This document shows positions 29,601-37,725 of a DNA stretch of 64,000 bases, piece by piece. Position 1 is the first letter of the stretch. Each line of letters begins with the position of its first letter. The notes below the pieces were generated by a model. That model was given only the letters and a program-made list of their open reading frames with translations. It did no database searches and was not told the DNA's origin. The translations under genes were made by a program, and so were the position numbers. Origin of the DNA: Hydrogenophaga pseudoflava (GTDB taxonomy: Bacteria; Pseudomonadota; Gammaproteobacteria; Burkholderiales; Burkholderiaceae_C); assembly GCF_031020795.1 (NCBI RefSeq), contig NZ_JAVHJP010000011.1, forward strand, positions 1-64,000. Reading direction: 5' to 3'.

Positions 29601-30967
29601 GCACGTTCAACGGCGTAGTGCAGCGGTGTTCCCCCTTGGGACACCATGGTGTTGAGCCAGTTGAAAAGCTCGGTGTTGGCCGTCGACCCTCTGTTCAGCA
29701 GCCGCACCCCTCGGGAAAGCGTGACCGGAGCGCCGGCACCCGGCGGAAGCGTCAACGGGCCGTCATACCGTTGGTTGATAGGCAGATAGCCGATCCGCAG
29801 CTCGTTGTCGAATTTGGAGGGAATGTTGAGCGCGCCGTTGGCATCGGTGTCCGCGAGAGCCAGACCGATAGCGGTGCTGGTGGCCAACTGCCGCGTGCTG
29901 TACCAGCGGTACCAATTCAGGATGTTGGCGACCTCCTGGGCGTTGTTGCAGACATTGGCCGTGCAGTCCGTGCGGTTGTTGGGGGTCGGGATGGTGTAAG
30001 TGGCGGTGTCTCCGAGCCTGACATCGACCCGGGTGCGGGCGGCGCAGCCGGTTTCCTGCCCCAGTCCGTTGGTGACCACGTTGGTGCAGTACGCATAACT
30101 GAAGGTGGTGGCAGGGCCGGCAGTGGGTGCTGCGGTGTAGGCGATGTGCTGAGGGATCTTCAGCGTGTACTGGAGGTTGTAGCGGGAGGTGAATCCCGAA
30201 GGTGCCAATGTGTTGACATGCCCTTGGTCATTGCGCGTGGCTGCACTGCCCGCGGGCGGGGAAGCGGCGTTGTCCGCATACATTGAGTGGTAGATGCGGT
30301 AGTCGCTGGGAGCAACGTTCCGCTGATAGACGGTGTACCGGAAGTCCACGGTGTTCTGGTTGGAGATCCACACCACGTTGTAGGTCAAGCCCCGCTCGCC
30401 GGCTGGAACCGTGGCCGGTAGCAGCGGGTCGCGCGGGTTCACGATCGTGCCGCTTCCATCGACCCGGGGCAGGTACCGCACGCGCGGGTTGTAGTAGATC
30501 GGGTTCACGTCCGCCGAGCGCTGGGCGGACCAGTTCAGGATGCTCTGATCCGGCGTGTACGGCACGGCCACGGACGTGCGGGCCTGGGTGACCCAGGTGC
30601 CCGAGATTCTGAGCCGCTCGTAGCAGGTGTAGACGGTTGGAGGGCCGATGGTGGTGTTCGCTTCCTGACCGATTCCCGCGTTGAAGGTGGTGGACGTCGT
30701 CGATGAACTCCTGGAGTAGGGGTTCGGGCAGTAGCGTCGCTGGTATTCGTTGCTGTCGGTGACGTTGTAGCTCTCGTGGTAGGTGAACGCCATCGACCCC
30801 GAGTTGTCCAGCGCCACCATCAGGTTGGGCTTGGCGCCTGACTGGTTGGTCAGCAGCGGCCTGCTGGAGGGCTGGGCCCAGGCCTGCCCGGCGGGCAACA
30901 GCACCGCACCCAGGGTCACCGACCACAACAGGCGGCGAGTAAGACGGCGTGTAACGAGGGAGTTCAT
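26645..30967 (-). CDS. pilY1: PilY1-type pilus tip adhesin
   Basis: A 1440-residue secreted protein, larger than the about 1160 residues of Pseudomonas PilY1. A signal peptide (1-31, AWA cleavage) is followed by a von Willebrand A-like domain with a MIDAS motif DNSGS (54-58). The C-terminal third is a PilC-type beta-propeller (GDARDYAYDQDG, MHAFSATAGTELAAVMPR, VVAAYAGDAMGQLWKFNLSG). Two calcium-loop-like motifs are visible: DQDGSGGVD and DIDGDGRMDAWDSNGD. It primes pilus assembly and controls adhesion and retraction. The start at 30967 has GAGGTG upstream; a longer frame adds unlikely sequence. Operon with pilX upstream and pilE downstream. Confidence 0.93.
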   Translation of the reverse strand: MNSLVTRRLTRRLLWSVTLGAVLLPAGQAWAQPSSRPLLTNQSGAKPNLMVALDNSGSMAFTYHESYNVTDSNEYQRRYCPNPYSRSSSTTSTTFNAGIGQEANTTIGPPTVYTCYERLRISGTWVTQARTSVAVPYTPDQSILNWSAQRSADVNPIYYNPRVRYLPRVDGSGTIVNPRDPLLPATVPAGERGLTYNVVWISNQNTVDFRYTVYQRNVAPSDYRIYHSMYADNAASPPAGSAATRNDQGHVNTLAPSGFTSRYNLQYTLKIPQHIAYTAAPTAGPATTFSYAYCTNVVTNGLGQETGCAARTRVDVRLGDTATYTIPTPNNRTDCTANVCNNAQEVANILNWYRWYSTRQLATSTAIGLALADTDANGALNIPSKFDNELRIGYLPINQRYDGPLTLPPGAGAPVTLSRGVRLLNRGSTANTELFNWLNTMVSQGGTPLHYAVERAAGYYSMQAGVLENPWRTDPTNASSPEMSCRRSFNLLFSDGGWTSGAPWGPSAAGPDYDNTNGPTFSRTRADGTTESFRYMSGGINTVAGRLQYVPFPSTGTGGLADLTARYYWHTDMRTGLDNNIQTRPGQPTFWQNMTTYTVGYLIQPTGDVTGTGLNFNQIDQYRTNYTLNGPGGTTVFPSFPVGDLLSSGTQTRVDDFIHAGYTGGARSFSAKTADDVKSIFNTILAEILSASGKDAGVSVNTGGGDNSTLAGRLKYTVSYRTMDNSGDILARELAADGRETGVTAWSANQLMPSPADRRVFTMHDRNQPVDFIGSFSGLNSDIQTALATGPDASRIPTNANFVNYLRGDNSALDSNGMLFRQRVSQVAAMVNPPAVFMGDARDYAYDQDGSGGVDGRGSYVDFTNRKRGYPKSLFVATNAGTMHAFSATAGTELAAVMPRRSLRRMLNFAAEPYNFEYVLDGPITENDIFDRRKALTDGLTEANEWRAWRHLAVGTGGRGEKLVYAVNSPIKPGVTPNRIPDREDFLWETGPDLIDNADGSDVTVGYMSNSARSGQTEDLSDATNARRGRWIVAVNNGHYNGEPNGEKNGLVVLDAVTGEVIRTIPLPDGYPAGDGLSGVTLLRSYGTNTRVVAAYAGDAMGQLWKFNLSGDPSTWHVEHNRPLFTVPDNRPIYGSPAWQAHEAGGFIVVFATGIMLEDDHLNDLGQQTIYGIWDRQTIDGTMLNDETFTPVSATQLEERTVVQSSEASRAGFFYYAITGDVIDWDTQRGWYIHMTNVHQRDGALQPGERSIADVQNFGRSVIITSTVLRPPPAGEMCTVADLPGNYVYIVNAQSASPELSRSFDIDGDGRMDAWDSNGDSRVDAGYAVAYAPQGGFTRGISVSRFRSRADGTALPDDPQSDTGDPSDPQVTESVSDRMEKAADEAAGESALSQSGGAPKCRTMRGIILGTGETPLGAGVYCPTTGWSRTQFQLSAPPSN

Positions 30968-31011
30968 GGGCACCTCACTTGAATGCACTTTATTGATATC
31001 AATGGACAGCA

Positions 31012-31608
31012 TCAGCACACGCCGTTGTTGGGGCACAGGGTCGGAACGATGGGCGTCAAGATGGACTGCAGCCACACTTCAGAGCCGGCCGTGAGCAGTC
31101 CGTTGGCGTCCACTGCAGCATCGTTGGACAGGCCGCGTGATGTGATCAGGAAACGGTCATTGACCATGGCCTGGATGATGCAGGTGGGGGCATTCCGGAT
31201 CTGTGCGTTGGACTGTGCTTCGCTGCCGGTGTATTGGGGCGTCACGGTGATCAGGTTGGCCCCTGTGGCCGCCCAGTTGGAACGCGTGTTCCAGACTCCG
31301 CCGCTGATGGCTGCTTCTGTGTCCGCAGAGATCACGTTGGTGTCTTCGACGCGGTCCACGTCGGTACCGAAAGCTGCGCTGCCTTCGACGCTGGCCCGGG
31401 CAACCCGTTCGCAATAACGCAAGGCGTCCTCGGCAGACACACGCGCCACCTGGTTCGTGCGCATGTTGTTGGAGAACTGCTCGAAGGTGGCCGAGTTGCG
31501 CGCAGCCAGCAGGCCAGCGAACGAGATGATCACCAGCATGATCAGTGCGATGGGCAGTACGACGCCTCGTTCGGCATTGCTCATGTTGGTGTGGGTGTGG
31601 CAGCGCAT
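31012..31608 (-). CDS. pilX: Minor pilin assembly protein PilX
   Basis: A 198-residue protein with a PilX N-terminus: ERG followed by VVLPIALIMLVIISFAGLLAARNS, lacking the usual Glu5, as is normal in PilX. Two cysteines at the end (TLCPNNGVC) and one in the middle are in the periplasmic part. It belongs to the minor pilin complex that primes type IV pili. The first ATG is used; one eight codons in is possible. Confidence 0.88.
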   Translation of the reverse strand: MRCHTHTNMSNAERGVVLPIALIMLVIISFAGLLAARNSATFEQFSNNMRTNQVARVSAEDALRYCERVARASVEGSAAFGTDVDRVEDTNVISADTEAAISGGVWNTRSNWAATGANLITVTPQYTGSEAQSNAQIRNAPTCIIQAMVNDRFLITSRGLSNDAAVDANGLLTAGSEVWLQSILTPIVPTLCPNNGVC

Positions 31609-31625
31609 GGTGCGGTTCTCTAGCG

Positions 31626-32651
31626 TCAGTTGTCGTACATGTATTGCCATGGATCGCCGCCGAGTTCGTAGTCGGAAGGCAGGCCAGGGCGCATGTTGCG
31701 CAGCTGGATGGTGGTCACATAGGCCCGGCGAAGAAAACGGTCGGTTGGCGTCTGTTCGGCGCCGTCGCAATCGATGTATCGACCGACGTCGGCGAGGGTG
31801 TTGTCGCCGGTCGGTACCGGTCGGGCACTGCGAGCCAGCAGGCAGACGCGCACCGCCGCTACCCGGGACCAGTTGATCGATGTGTCTCCCAGCACCTCGG
31901 CGCCGTTGGCAGTCTGGTCCGCGGTCACATAACCGGCCACTTGATGTGGAATGGGGTTGCCCACAGACGGCAGCGCCGTGACTGCATACTGGACTTGCAT
32001 GTCTTCGATGTTCGGGATCAGGGCTGTGGCATTCCCGAACCCGGTACCAGTGCGCCCCTGGCAGAACAGCGACGGCGTGCCGTCCGCGTCGTCGGCGATG
32101 TAATAGCGGTTGTCGGCCAAGGTCATCGCTGTGGCAGTGGCTGCTCCCTCTGCCTGTGCATTCCAGGCAGTGATGCCCTCGTGTGCGCAATTGCCCGGGC
32201 GCTGCACGCCACCAGCGTCGGTCACCGTCTGGCTGTTGAGCAGCGACGCCTCGTAGCGCACGGCGAGCGCATCAGGACCCGCGCCACCGTTGCAGCTCAG
32301 GAGTGGCGGCGACGCAGGATCAAGAAATACCGCAGTGTTGTCGTCGAAGCCTCCGTCGCAACCGCGCACCGCCTGTCCGGGGAACAGCCGGTTCCCGGAC
32401 GCGTCCACATTTGAAAAGCCGGTCAGGCGGATCTGCTGTTGCAGCAACTCAAGTGCCAGCGCAGCGTCCTCGTTCATCTGGGATTCCAGTGTGCTGCTGC
32501 GCGAGGTGGTGGCCGTGTTCACATAGATGATACCGACCGCTCCCAGGAGAAACAGCCCAATGGTCAGCGCCACCATCAGTTCAACCAGGCTCAGACCCCG
32601 CTGGGTCCGGCGATTGATCTGGGGAGTGCGTGTTCTGGAGGTCATGGTCAC
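31626..32651 (-). CDS. pilW: Minor pilin assembly protein PilW
   Basis: A 341-residue prepilin-like protein. The 19-residue leader ends RRTQRG and is followed by LSLVELMVALTIGLFLLGAVGII, with Glu5. The long soluble domain includes GPDALAVRYEASL and a conserved end YVTTIQLRNMRP found in PilW homologues. The start overlaps the pilV stop by four bases. Confidence 0.9.
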   Translation of the reverse strand: MTMTSRTRTPQINRRTQRGLSLVELMVALTIGLFLLGAVGIIYVNTATTSRSSTLESQMNEDAALALELLQQQIRLTGFSNVDASGNRLFPGQAVRGCDGGFDDNTAVFLDPASPPLLSCNGGAGPDALAVRYEASLLNSQTVTDAGGVQRPGNCAHEGITAWNAQAEGAATATAMTLADNRYYIADDADGTPSLFCQGRTGTGFGNATALIPNIEDMQVQYAVTALPSVGNPIPHQVAGYVTADQTANGAEVLGDTSINWSRVAAVRVCLLARSARPVPTGDNTLADVGRYIDCDGAEQTPTDRFLRRAYVTTIQLRNMRPGLPSDYELGGDPWQYMYDN

Positions 32652-33256
32652 AGCCCCACCTTGAAGTACATGCAGTTGTACAAGGCTTGCTCGTCAGGCG
32701 TCAGACTGCTGGGGCAGTTTTCCTGGCCTGCGCCGAACAGCGTGTCCCCCGCGTCGGTGGTGGGCTCCTGCCACAGAAGCCACACGTCCAGGTCTCGCGC
32801 GGTAGCGCCGGGCCGGCTCATCACGACGGCATCCCCCTGCGGCAAGCGACTGCGCACGCTTCGCAGGAACTGGTCGACGTCCGCCGCGGCGAGTGCATCT
32901 GCTGCAGTGATCGCGTTGGCAGGGACGGATGGGTCCAGATCGAGATTGGCATCGGGCACGGTGACCGCTGCGCTCTCGAAATCGTCACCCAGCGCGATGT
33001 CGTAGGCGCCACGGTCATAGCCGTATACATTGACACGGGCCCGGTCTGCCAGATCATTCACCAAGGCAATGCCGGTCAGCCGCATTTGGGACACCTTGTT
33101 GTAGCTGAAGGTGGCCCCTGAGAGCCCTGCGATGCCGAGCAGACCCACCGACACCAGCAGGATGGCCACCAGCACTTCGATCATGCTGGCGCCCCGTTGG
33201 AGGCCGCTGGCGGCGGACTTGGTCTTGAAGATGTTCATGGGATCCCTGGTGGTCAT
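32648..33256 (-). CDS. pilV: Minor pilin PilV
   Basis: A 202-residue prepilin. The leader ends LQRG and is followed by ASMIEVLVAILLVSVGLLGIAGL, the typical PilV pattern with Glu5. The following QMRLTGIALVNDLADRARVN is the PilV alpha-helix. The ATG at 33256 overlaps the stop of the FimT-like gene (ATGA); a second ATG six codons in (MNIFKTK) is also possible. Confidence 0.9.
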   Translation of the reverse strand: MTTRDPMNIFKTKSAASGLQRGASMIEVLVAILLVSVGLLGIAGLSGATFSYNKVSQMRLTGIALVNDLADRARVNVYGYDRGAYDIALGDDFESAAVTVPDANLDLDPSVPANAITAADALAAADVDQFLRSVRSRLPQGDAVVMSRPGATARDLDVWLLWQEPTTDAGDTLFGAGQENCPSSLTPDEQALYNCMYFKVGL

Positions 33257-33798
33257 GGAAGCTCGGTCACAACGGAAACGCGACCCACGCGTGAGACGGT
33301 GATCTTGTCGACCTTGGTTTCGGGATTCGCGCCGGAGGGGGTGACCGTGAGGGTGGTGGTATCAGAGCCCAGCAGTCCGTTCGGAAGGAACTGCATCCAT
33401 TCCACGTCGTCCGAGCTTTCGATAGAGGCCACTCCCGATTGGGCGGACACCACCTTGAGGATGCGCTCGTTCGTATTGACTGCCTGGTTGCCTGCGTTGG
33501 AGGCCGTGCCTGCACCATCGTCGACGAACACGATCCAGCCAGTGTTCCATTCGGTCCCCCCGGCGCAGGATGCTCCGTCGGCACTGGGGCATACCACGAT
33601 CTGGCGCGAGGACTTGATGGACTCTGACCGGGCCAGTTGGAGACTGGTCGTCAGCTCGCGGGTGGCGCTGTCGCGACGCCACTGGCGCAGCACCTCGCTG
33701 AAACTGGGAACGGCCAGGGTCGTGAGGATCGCGACCAGCGCAATGGTGACCACCAGTTCCACCAGTGTGAATCCTTGCTGGTGCGAGTTGGCTGGCAT
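33253..33798 (-). CDS. FimT/GspH-type minor pilin
   Basis: A 181-residue prepilin with leader MPANSHQQG and FTLVELVVTIALVAILTTLAVPSF. The GspH/FimT domain follows (LTTSLQLARSESIKSSRQIVVCPSADGASC..., with the usual cysteine pair), ending ITVSRVGRVSV. I place the start at 33798, as the upstream extension of the open frame has no pilin features. FimT/FimU proteins connect the tip complex, and some bind DNA for natural transformation. A second, related gene lies 204 bp upstream. Confidence 0.87.
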   Translation of the reverse strand: MPANSHQQGFTLVELVVTIALVAILTTLAVPSFSEVLRQWRRDSATRELTTSLQLARSESIKSSRQIVVCPSADGASCAGGTEWNTGWIVFVDDGAGTASNAGNQAVNTNERILKVVSAQSGVASIESSDDVEWMQFLPNGLLGSDTTTLTVTPSGANPETKVDKITVSRVGRVSVVTELP

Positions 33799-34002
33799 AT
33801 GGGATGTGGGCAGGTGGTTCAATTTGCAGCTCCGTGCTGCAATGTATCGCCCACCTTCGAGGGTCTTCCCGGCGCCCGGACGCGCGGTCGGATTTGGCCT
33901 GCTCAGCGGCAGAAAGCATTCATTTTTTCCAGCGGTCGCTTGGTGCTGTTGCTGGCTGTCCATCCGCAGTCGCCCGCCGTATCAGCAATGAGCGCAGGCT
34001 TG

Positions 34003-34542
34003 TCACGCGGCCTGAAGGCCGACGCTGAGGCGAACTCTCCCTATTCGATTGACGATGATTCTTTGAATTGTTCCTGTCCGGGGAACAATCTCCAGCGTGC
34101 CCATTCCAGAGGCCATCATGCCCGTGGGCATGAATACGAATCGCTGGATCAGCGCATTGCCCCGGATGCTTTGAATGCCGCTGGCACCGTGTGAAACAAC
34201 GACCAGTTTGTCGGAGGAATTGAATTGACCATTGCCGTCAAGGTCCTGAAAGACGAGCCAGCCTGATTTCCATTCTCTGTTGGTTCCAGGGGAACAACGT
34301 AGGCCATCCAAGCTGCTGCACATCACCACCCGCTGAGACCAGCGTATAGCTTCGGATCGAGCAAGCGCCAGATGGTCGGTGATCGCTCGGGTGGCGTGGT
34401 CTCGTTGCCAATCGGAGAGCATTCTGCTCATGGGCGGAACTGCCAGCTGGATGAGGAATGCCAGCAACGCGGTTGCCACGACCAGTTCGATGAGGGTGTA
34501 GCCGCCCAATTGACGGGGAATTTGACAGGCAGGTAATCGCAT
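34003..34542 (-). CDS. FimT/GspH-type minor pilin, second copy
   Basis: A 179-residue prepilin, first gene of the pilin cluster in this orientation. The leader ends RQLGG and is followed by YTLIELVVATALLAFLIQLAVPPM. The GspH domain shows LALARSEAIRWSQRVVMCSSLDGLRCSPG and ends IIVNRIGRVRLSVG, paralogous to the neighbouring gene. Its ATG sits one base from an 11-bp perfect inverted repeat and has no ribosome-binding site. GC content in this gene appears lower than in its surroundings. Confidence 0.85.
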   Translation of the reverse strand: MRLPACQIPRQLGGYTLIELVVATALLAFLIQLAVPPMSRMLSDWQRDHATRAITDHLALARSEAIRWSQRVVMCSSLDGLRCSPGTNREWKSGWLVFQDLDGNGQFNSSDKLVVVSHGASGIQSIRGNALIQRFVFMPTGMMASGMGTLEIVPRTGTIQRIIVNRIGRVRLSVGLQAA

Positions 34543-34543
34543 G

Positions 34544-34573
34544 ATGAGTTCGAAGTAATTCGTTCGAACTCAT
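34544..34573 (-). promoter_or_regulatory. 11-bp perfect inverted repeat abutting the first pilin start codon
   Basis: The arms ATGAGTTCGAA (34544-34554) and TTCGAACTCAT (34563-34573) are separated by eight bases. The repeat ends one base before the start codon of the FimT-type gene. As RNA it would form a stable hairpin occupying the ribosome-binding region; as DNA it could be an operator. No ribosome-binding motif is visible next to the ATG. Confidence 0.6.
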
Positions 34574-34673
34574 TATTTCCCTGTGTTGCCACCGAATCAT
34601 GCCTCCAATGAGGTACATGCCGGTGTCTTGTCCCTCCAATGGAGGAATGCGGTTGCCGGTGGCTGGATGGGCG

Positions 34674-35123
34674 TTACCGGCGAACCTCGTCCACAAGCGC
34701 GCGAAACTCGTCGATGTCCTCGAAGCTGCGGTAAACGCTGGCAAAGCGTATATAGGCCACCTTGTCGAGCTTTTTAAGCTCGCGCATCACCATCTCGCCC
34801 AGTTTGGTCGAGGCCACCTCACGCGCGCCCAGGTTGAGGAGCTTTTCTTCGATGCGCTCGATAGAGGCATCCACCTGTTCGGTGCTGACCGGCCGCTTGC
34901 GCAGGGCCAGCGTGAACGAGGCGCGGAGTTTGTCCGGCACGTAGTCCACGCGCCGTCCGTCTTTCTTCACCACCGCTGGAAAGCTGACTTCCGGCCGCTC
35001 GTAGGTGGTGAAACGCTTCTCGCAGTGGCCGCACTGCCTGCGGCGGCGAATGAAATCCGCGTCTTCGGAAACCCGGGTCTCGACGACCTGGGTTTCCAGA
35101 TGGCCGCAGAAGGGACACTTCAC
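34674..35123 (-). CDS. nrdR: Transcriptional repressor NrdR
   Basis: A 149-residue regulator of ribonucleotide reductase genes. An N-terminal zinc ribbon (MKCPFCG, then RQCGHCEKRF) is followed by an ATP-cone (about 46-136) with VVKKDGRRVDY. The ATG overlaps the glyA stop by four bases, a linkage widespread in this group. It senses dATP/ATP and represses nrd operons. Confidence 0.96.
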   Translation of the reverse strand: MKCPFCGHLETQVVETRVSEDADFIRRRRQCGHCEKRFTTYERPEVSFPAVVKKDGRRVDYVPDKLRASFTLALRKRPVSTEQVDASIERIEEKLLNLGAREVASTKLGEMVMRELKKLDKVAYIRFASVYRSFEDIDEFRALVDEVRR

Positions 35124-36364
35124 TTGTAGACCGGGAAGCGGGCGGTCAGGGCGTTGACCTTGGCGCGCACGGCCTCGATGTTCGCCGGGTCGCGCGGGTT
35201 GTCCAGCACGTCCGCAATCAGATTGGCAGTCAGGCGGGCTTCTTCGTCCTTGAAGCCGCGGGTGGTCATGGCGGGGGTGCCGATGCGCACACCGCTGGTG
35301 ACCATCGGTTTTTCCGGATCGTTGGGGATCGCGTTCTTGTTGATGGTCATGTGGGCGCTGCCCAGCACGGCCTCCGCTTCCTTGCCTGTGATGCCCTTGG
35401 CGCGCAGGTCGACCAGCATGACGTGGCTTTCGGTGCGACCCGACACGATGCGCAGCCCGCGCTGGGTCAGCGTCTCGGCCACGATCTGGGCGTTCTTCAC
35501 CACCTGTTGCTGGTAGGCCTTGAACTCGGGTTGCAGCGCCTCCTTGAAGGCCACAGCCTTGGCGGCGATGACGTGCATCAGCGGGCCGCCCTGCAGGCCG
35601 GGGAAGATGGCGCTGTTGATCGCCTTCTCATGCTCGGCTTTCATCAGGATGATGCCGCCGCGCGGGCCGCGCAGGCTCTTGTGGGTGGTGGAGGTCACCA
35701 CGTCCGCGAACGGCACGGGGTTGGGGTACACGCCCGCTGCGATCAGGCCGGCGTAGTGGGCCATGTCGACCATGAAGATGGCGCCGATTTCCTTGGCGAT
35801 TTTGGCGAAGCGCTCGAAATCGATGCGCAGGCTGTAGGCGGAGGCGCCGGCCACGATCAGCTTGGGCTTGTGTTCGCGCGCCTTGGCTTCCATGGCGTCG
35901 TAGTCGATCTCTTCCTTGGCGTTGAGGCCGTAGGAGACGACGTTGAACCACTTGCCGGACATGTTCAGCGGCATGCCATGCGTCAGGTGGCCGCCTTCGG
36001 CCAGGCTCATGCCCATGATGGTGTCGCCGGGCTTCAAGAAGGCCAGGAACACAGCTTCGTTGGCCGATGCGCCACAGTGCGCCTGCACGTTGGCGGCGTC
36101 GGCGCCGAACAGTTGCTTGACGCGGTCGATGGCCAGCTGTTCGGCCACGTCCACATATTCACAGCCACCGTAGTAGCGCTTGCCAGGGTAACCCTCGGCG
36201 TACTTGTTGGTCAGCTGCGTGCCTTGGGCGGCCATCACCGCCGGGCTGGCGTAGTTCTCGCTGGCGATCAGCTCGATGTGGTGTTCCTGCCGGGCGTTCT
36301 CGGCCTGGATGGCGGCAAACAGTTCGGGGTCGGTTTGTTCGATGAGGATGTTGCGGTCGTACAT
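35120..36364 (-). CDS. glyA: Serine hydroxymethyltransferase
   Basis: A 414-residue PLP enzyme that converts serine and tetrahydrofolate to glycine and 5,10-methylene-tetrahydrofolate. The Schiff-base lysine is Lys229 in VTSTTHKSLRGPRGG, the same number as in E. coli. ELIASENYAS (about 30-39) and GGHLTHG are also present. The start ATG at 36364 follows a leader of about 75 bases behind a ZTP riboswitch, so expression is probably tied to ZTP, the signal of folate shortage. Cotranscribed with nrdR. Confidence 0.97.
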   Translation of the reverse strand: MYDRNILIEQTDPELFAAIQAENARQEHHIELIASENYASPAVMAAQGTQLTNKYAEGYPGKRYYGGCEYVDVAEQLAIDRVKQLFGADAANVQAHCGASANEAVFLAFLKPGDTIMGMSLAEGGHLTHGMPLNMSGKWFNVVSYGLNAKEEIDYDAMEAKAREHKPKLIVAGASAYSLRIDFERFAKIAKEIGAIFMVDMAHYAGLIAAGVYPNPVPFADVVTSTTHKSLRGPRGGIILMKAEHEKAINSAIFPGLQGGPLMHVIAAKAVAFKEALQPEFKAYQQQVVKNAQIVAETLTQRGLRIVSGRTESHVMLVDLRAKGITGKEAEAVLGSAHMTINKNAIPNDPEKPMVTSGVRIGTPAMTTRGFKDEEARLTANLIADVLDNPRDPANIEAVRAKVNALTARFPVYK

Positions 36365-36437
36365 GGTTTGGCAGTCTCGGGACGGTCTCGGGGTGGACTC
36401 TGGAGAAAGGGACCCCACGCATTCCGGTGGAACGGCA

Positions 36438-36578
36438 GGGACTGCCCAGGCGAACGGCTGAACACCCGGCGGACGGGCGGCGCGCTTCCCAGTGGTTGTC
36501 CCGCTCGCGGGGAGCGGGGGGCCACGTCAGCGCGGACGGCAGGACGCTGCCGCGCGCCTATCGCCAGTTGCGCACCCC
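36438..36578 (-). promoter_or_regulatory. ZTP (pfl) riboswitch upstream of glyA
   Basis: On the minus strand the sequence shows the conserved blocks of the ZTP/ZMP riboswitch in order: CGCAACTGGCG (about 36573-36561 leftward), a variable stem, GTGG, then ACAACCACTGGGAAGCG, a short variable arm and the 3' pseudoknot block CGCCTGGGCAGT (36452-36441). The class is known upstream of folate and purine genes including glyA. About 75 bases to the start codon form the expression platform; no T-run terminator is evident there, so translational control is likely. Boundaries are approximate. Confidence 0.85.
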
Positions 36579-36636
36579 GCTAGTTTATCCGAGCGACGAT
36601 GTGCTCGCTCGCACTTGGGGGCTGCTCGGTTGGCCT

Positions 36637-37554
36637 TCAGGAGTTGGTGAGTCCGGCGTCGGCTGAGGACTCCACCGGCTGGCTGCTCGGGCTGGCTTCC
36701 GGCGGCGAGTCCAGCAGTCCGGTCTGCGTCGATCCGATGGGTTCCGGCTCAACGGGCGCGGGAGCGGCAGTGAAAATCGGGAACGAAGTCGGCATCGGCT
36801 TGCCCAGCGCCACGCTCTGGATGCGGAGGTGCTCGGCCATGACCTTGTTGATGTATCCGCTGCCATCGCTGGTCACGGCGCCCACATAGAGCCGCAGCCC
36901 CCCTTCGACGGATCCGGCCTGCTTGATGCAGTCCTGAAGCACTTTGACGCCCACACGCAGATTGGTCATTGGGTCGAAGGCCGCCATGGTGCCGCCGTAG
37001 TCGTCGTACTTGTCGGTGTGCACACGGGTCAGCACCTGCATCAGGCCCTGCGCGCCAACGGGGCTCTGTGCATAGGGGTTGAAACGCGACTCGATGGCCA
37101 TCACCGCCAGGATAAGGGTGGGGTCGAGGCGCACCTTGGCGCCGACGGCAAATGCTTCTGCCACCAGGGCGCCCAGAGGTTCGGGCGCCACCCGGTATTT
37201 GCGGCTGAGCCACTGGGTCACAGCGGCCTGTTGTTTGGGCAGCAGCGGTGGCGAGGCCACGGCAAGGCGGTCGTCGCTGTCTTCGGCCAGGGGGGAGGCG
37301 GTGTCCGCCACCTCGACCGAATCCTGACGCTCCTGCAGCCAGTTCAGGAGCTGTTGCTCCAGATCCGTGCGCAGCTCGCTTTGCACCGCGAGCCCAACGA
37401 CCAGAGCCGCAAAGCCGGCGCCGAGCAGCGCCATGCCGTTTCGGGTGAGCGCGGCGAAGCCTCTGTAGGCGCCGGAAAGTGCAATGAACAGAGGAGACGT
37501 GGCAGTCGAAGCGCTGCTGTTGTTCTGTGTCTCGGTAACGGAAAGCGTTGTCAT
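36637..37554 (-). CDS. Lytic transglycosylase (SLT domain), membrane-anchored
   Basis: A 305-residue protein with one N-terminal membrane segment (about 37-57) and an SLT lysozyme-like domain (about 135-255). The catalytic Glu is in AVMAIESRFNPYAQSPVGAQGLMQV, followed by a YGG and N-L-R-V-G-V motif typical of family 1 transglycosylases. The C-terminal 50 residues are Pro/Ser-rich. It cleaves peptidoglycan, producing 1,6-anhydro products. It sits alone on the minus strand with its own promoter about 145 bases upstream of the start, next to a palindromic operator candidate. Confidence 0.9.
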   Translation of the reverse strand: MTTLSVTETQNNSSASTATSPLFIALSGAYRGFAALTRNGMALLGAGFAALVVGLAVQSELRTDLEQQLLNWLQERQDSVEVADTASPLAEDSDDRLAVASPPLLPKQQAAVTQWLSRKYRVAPEPLGALVAEAFAVGAKVRLDPTLILAVMAIESRFNPYAQSPVGAQGLMQVLTRVHTDKYDDYGGTMAAFDPMTNLRVGVKVLQDCIKQAGSVEGGLRLYVGAVTSDGSGYINKVMAEHLRIQSVALGKPMPTSFPIFTAAPAPVEPEPIGSTQTGLLDSPPEASPSSQPVESSADAGLTNS

Positions 37555-37696
37555 GTTGTCGCTCCTTGCAGGGCTGCGCCGACCACAAGGTCTGCAGCAG
37601 CGGTGAGGGGGGCGCCATCAATGGCGGCTTCGCGGACACCCTGGAGGTAGGTGGTGCCGGCGTCGTGAGGGTTTACCCGGAACGGGAAACCGGCGA

Positions 37697-37725
37697 ATGG
37701 TAGGGGGGTGTTAATTTCCAGTCAA
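37697..37725 (-). promoter_or_regulatory. Sigma70-type promoter of the lytic transglycosylase gene
   Basis: On the minus strand a -35 hexamer TTGACT (37725-37720) is followed after 17 bases by TACCAT (37702-37697), close to consensus in sequence and spacing. Transcription would start near 37690 and leave a leader of about 135 bases before the ATG. Confidence 0.6.
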
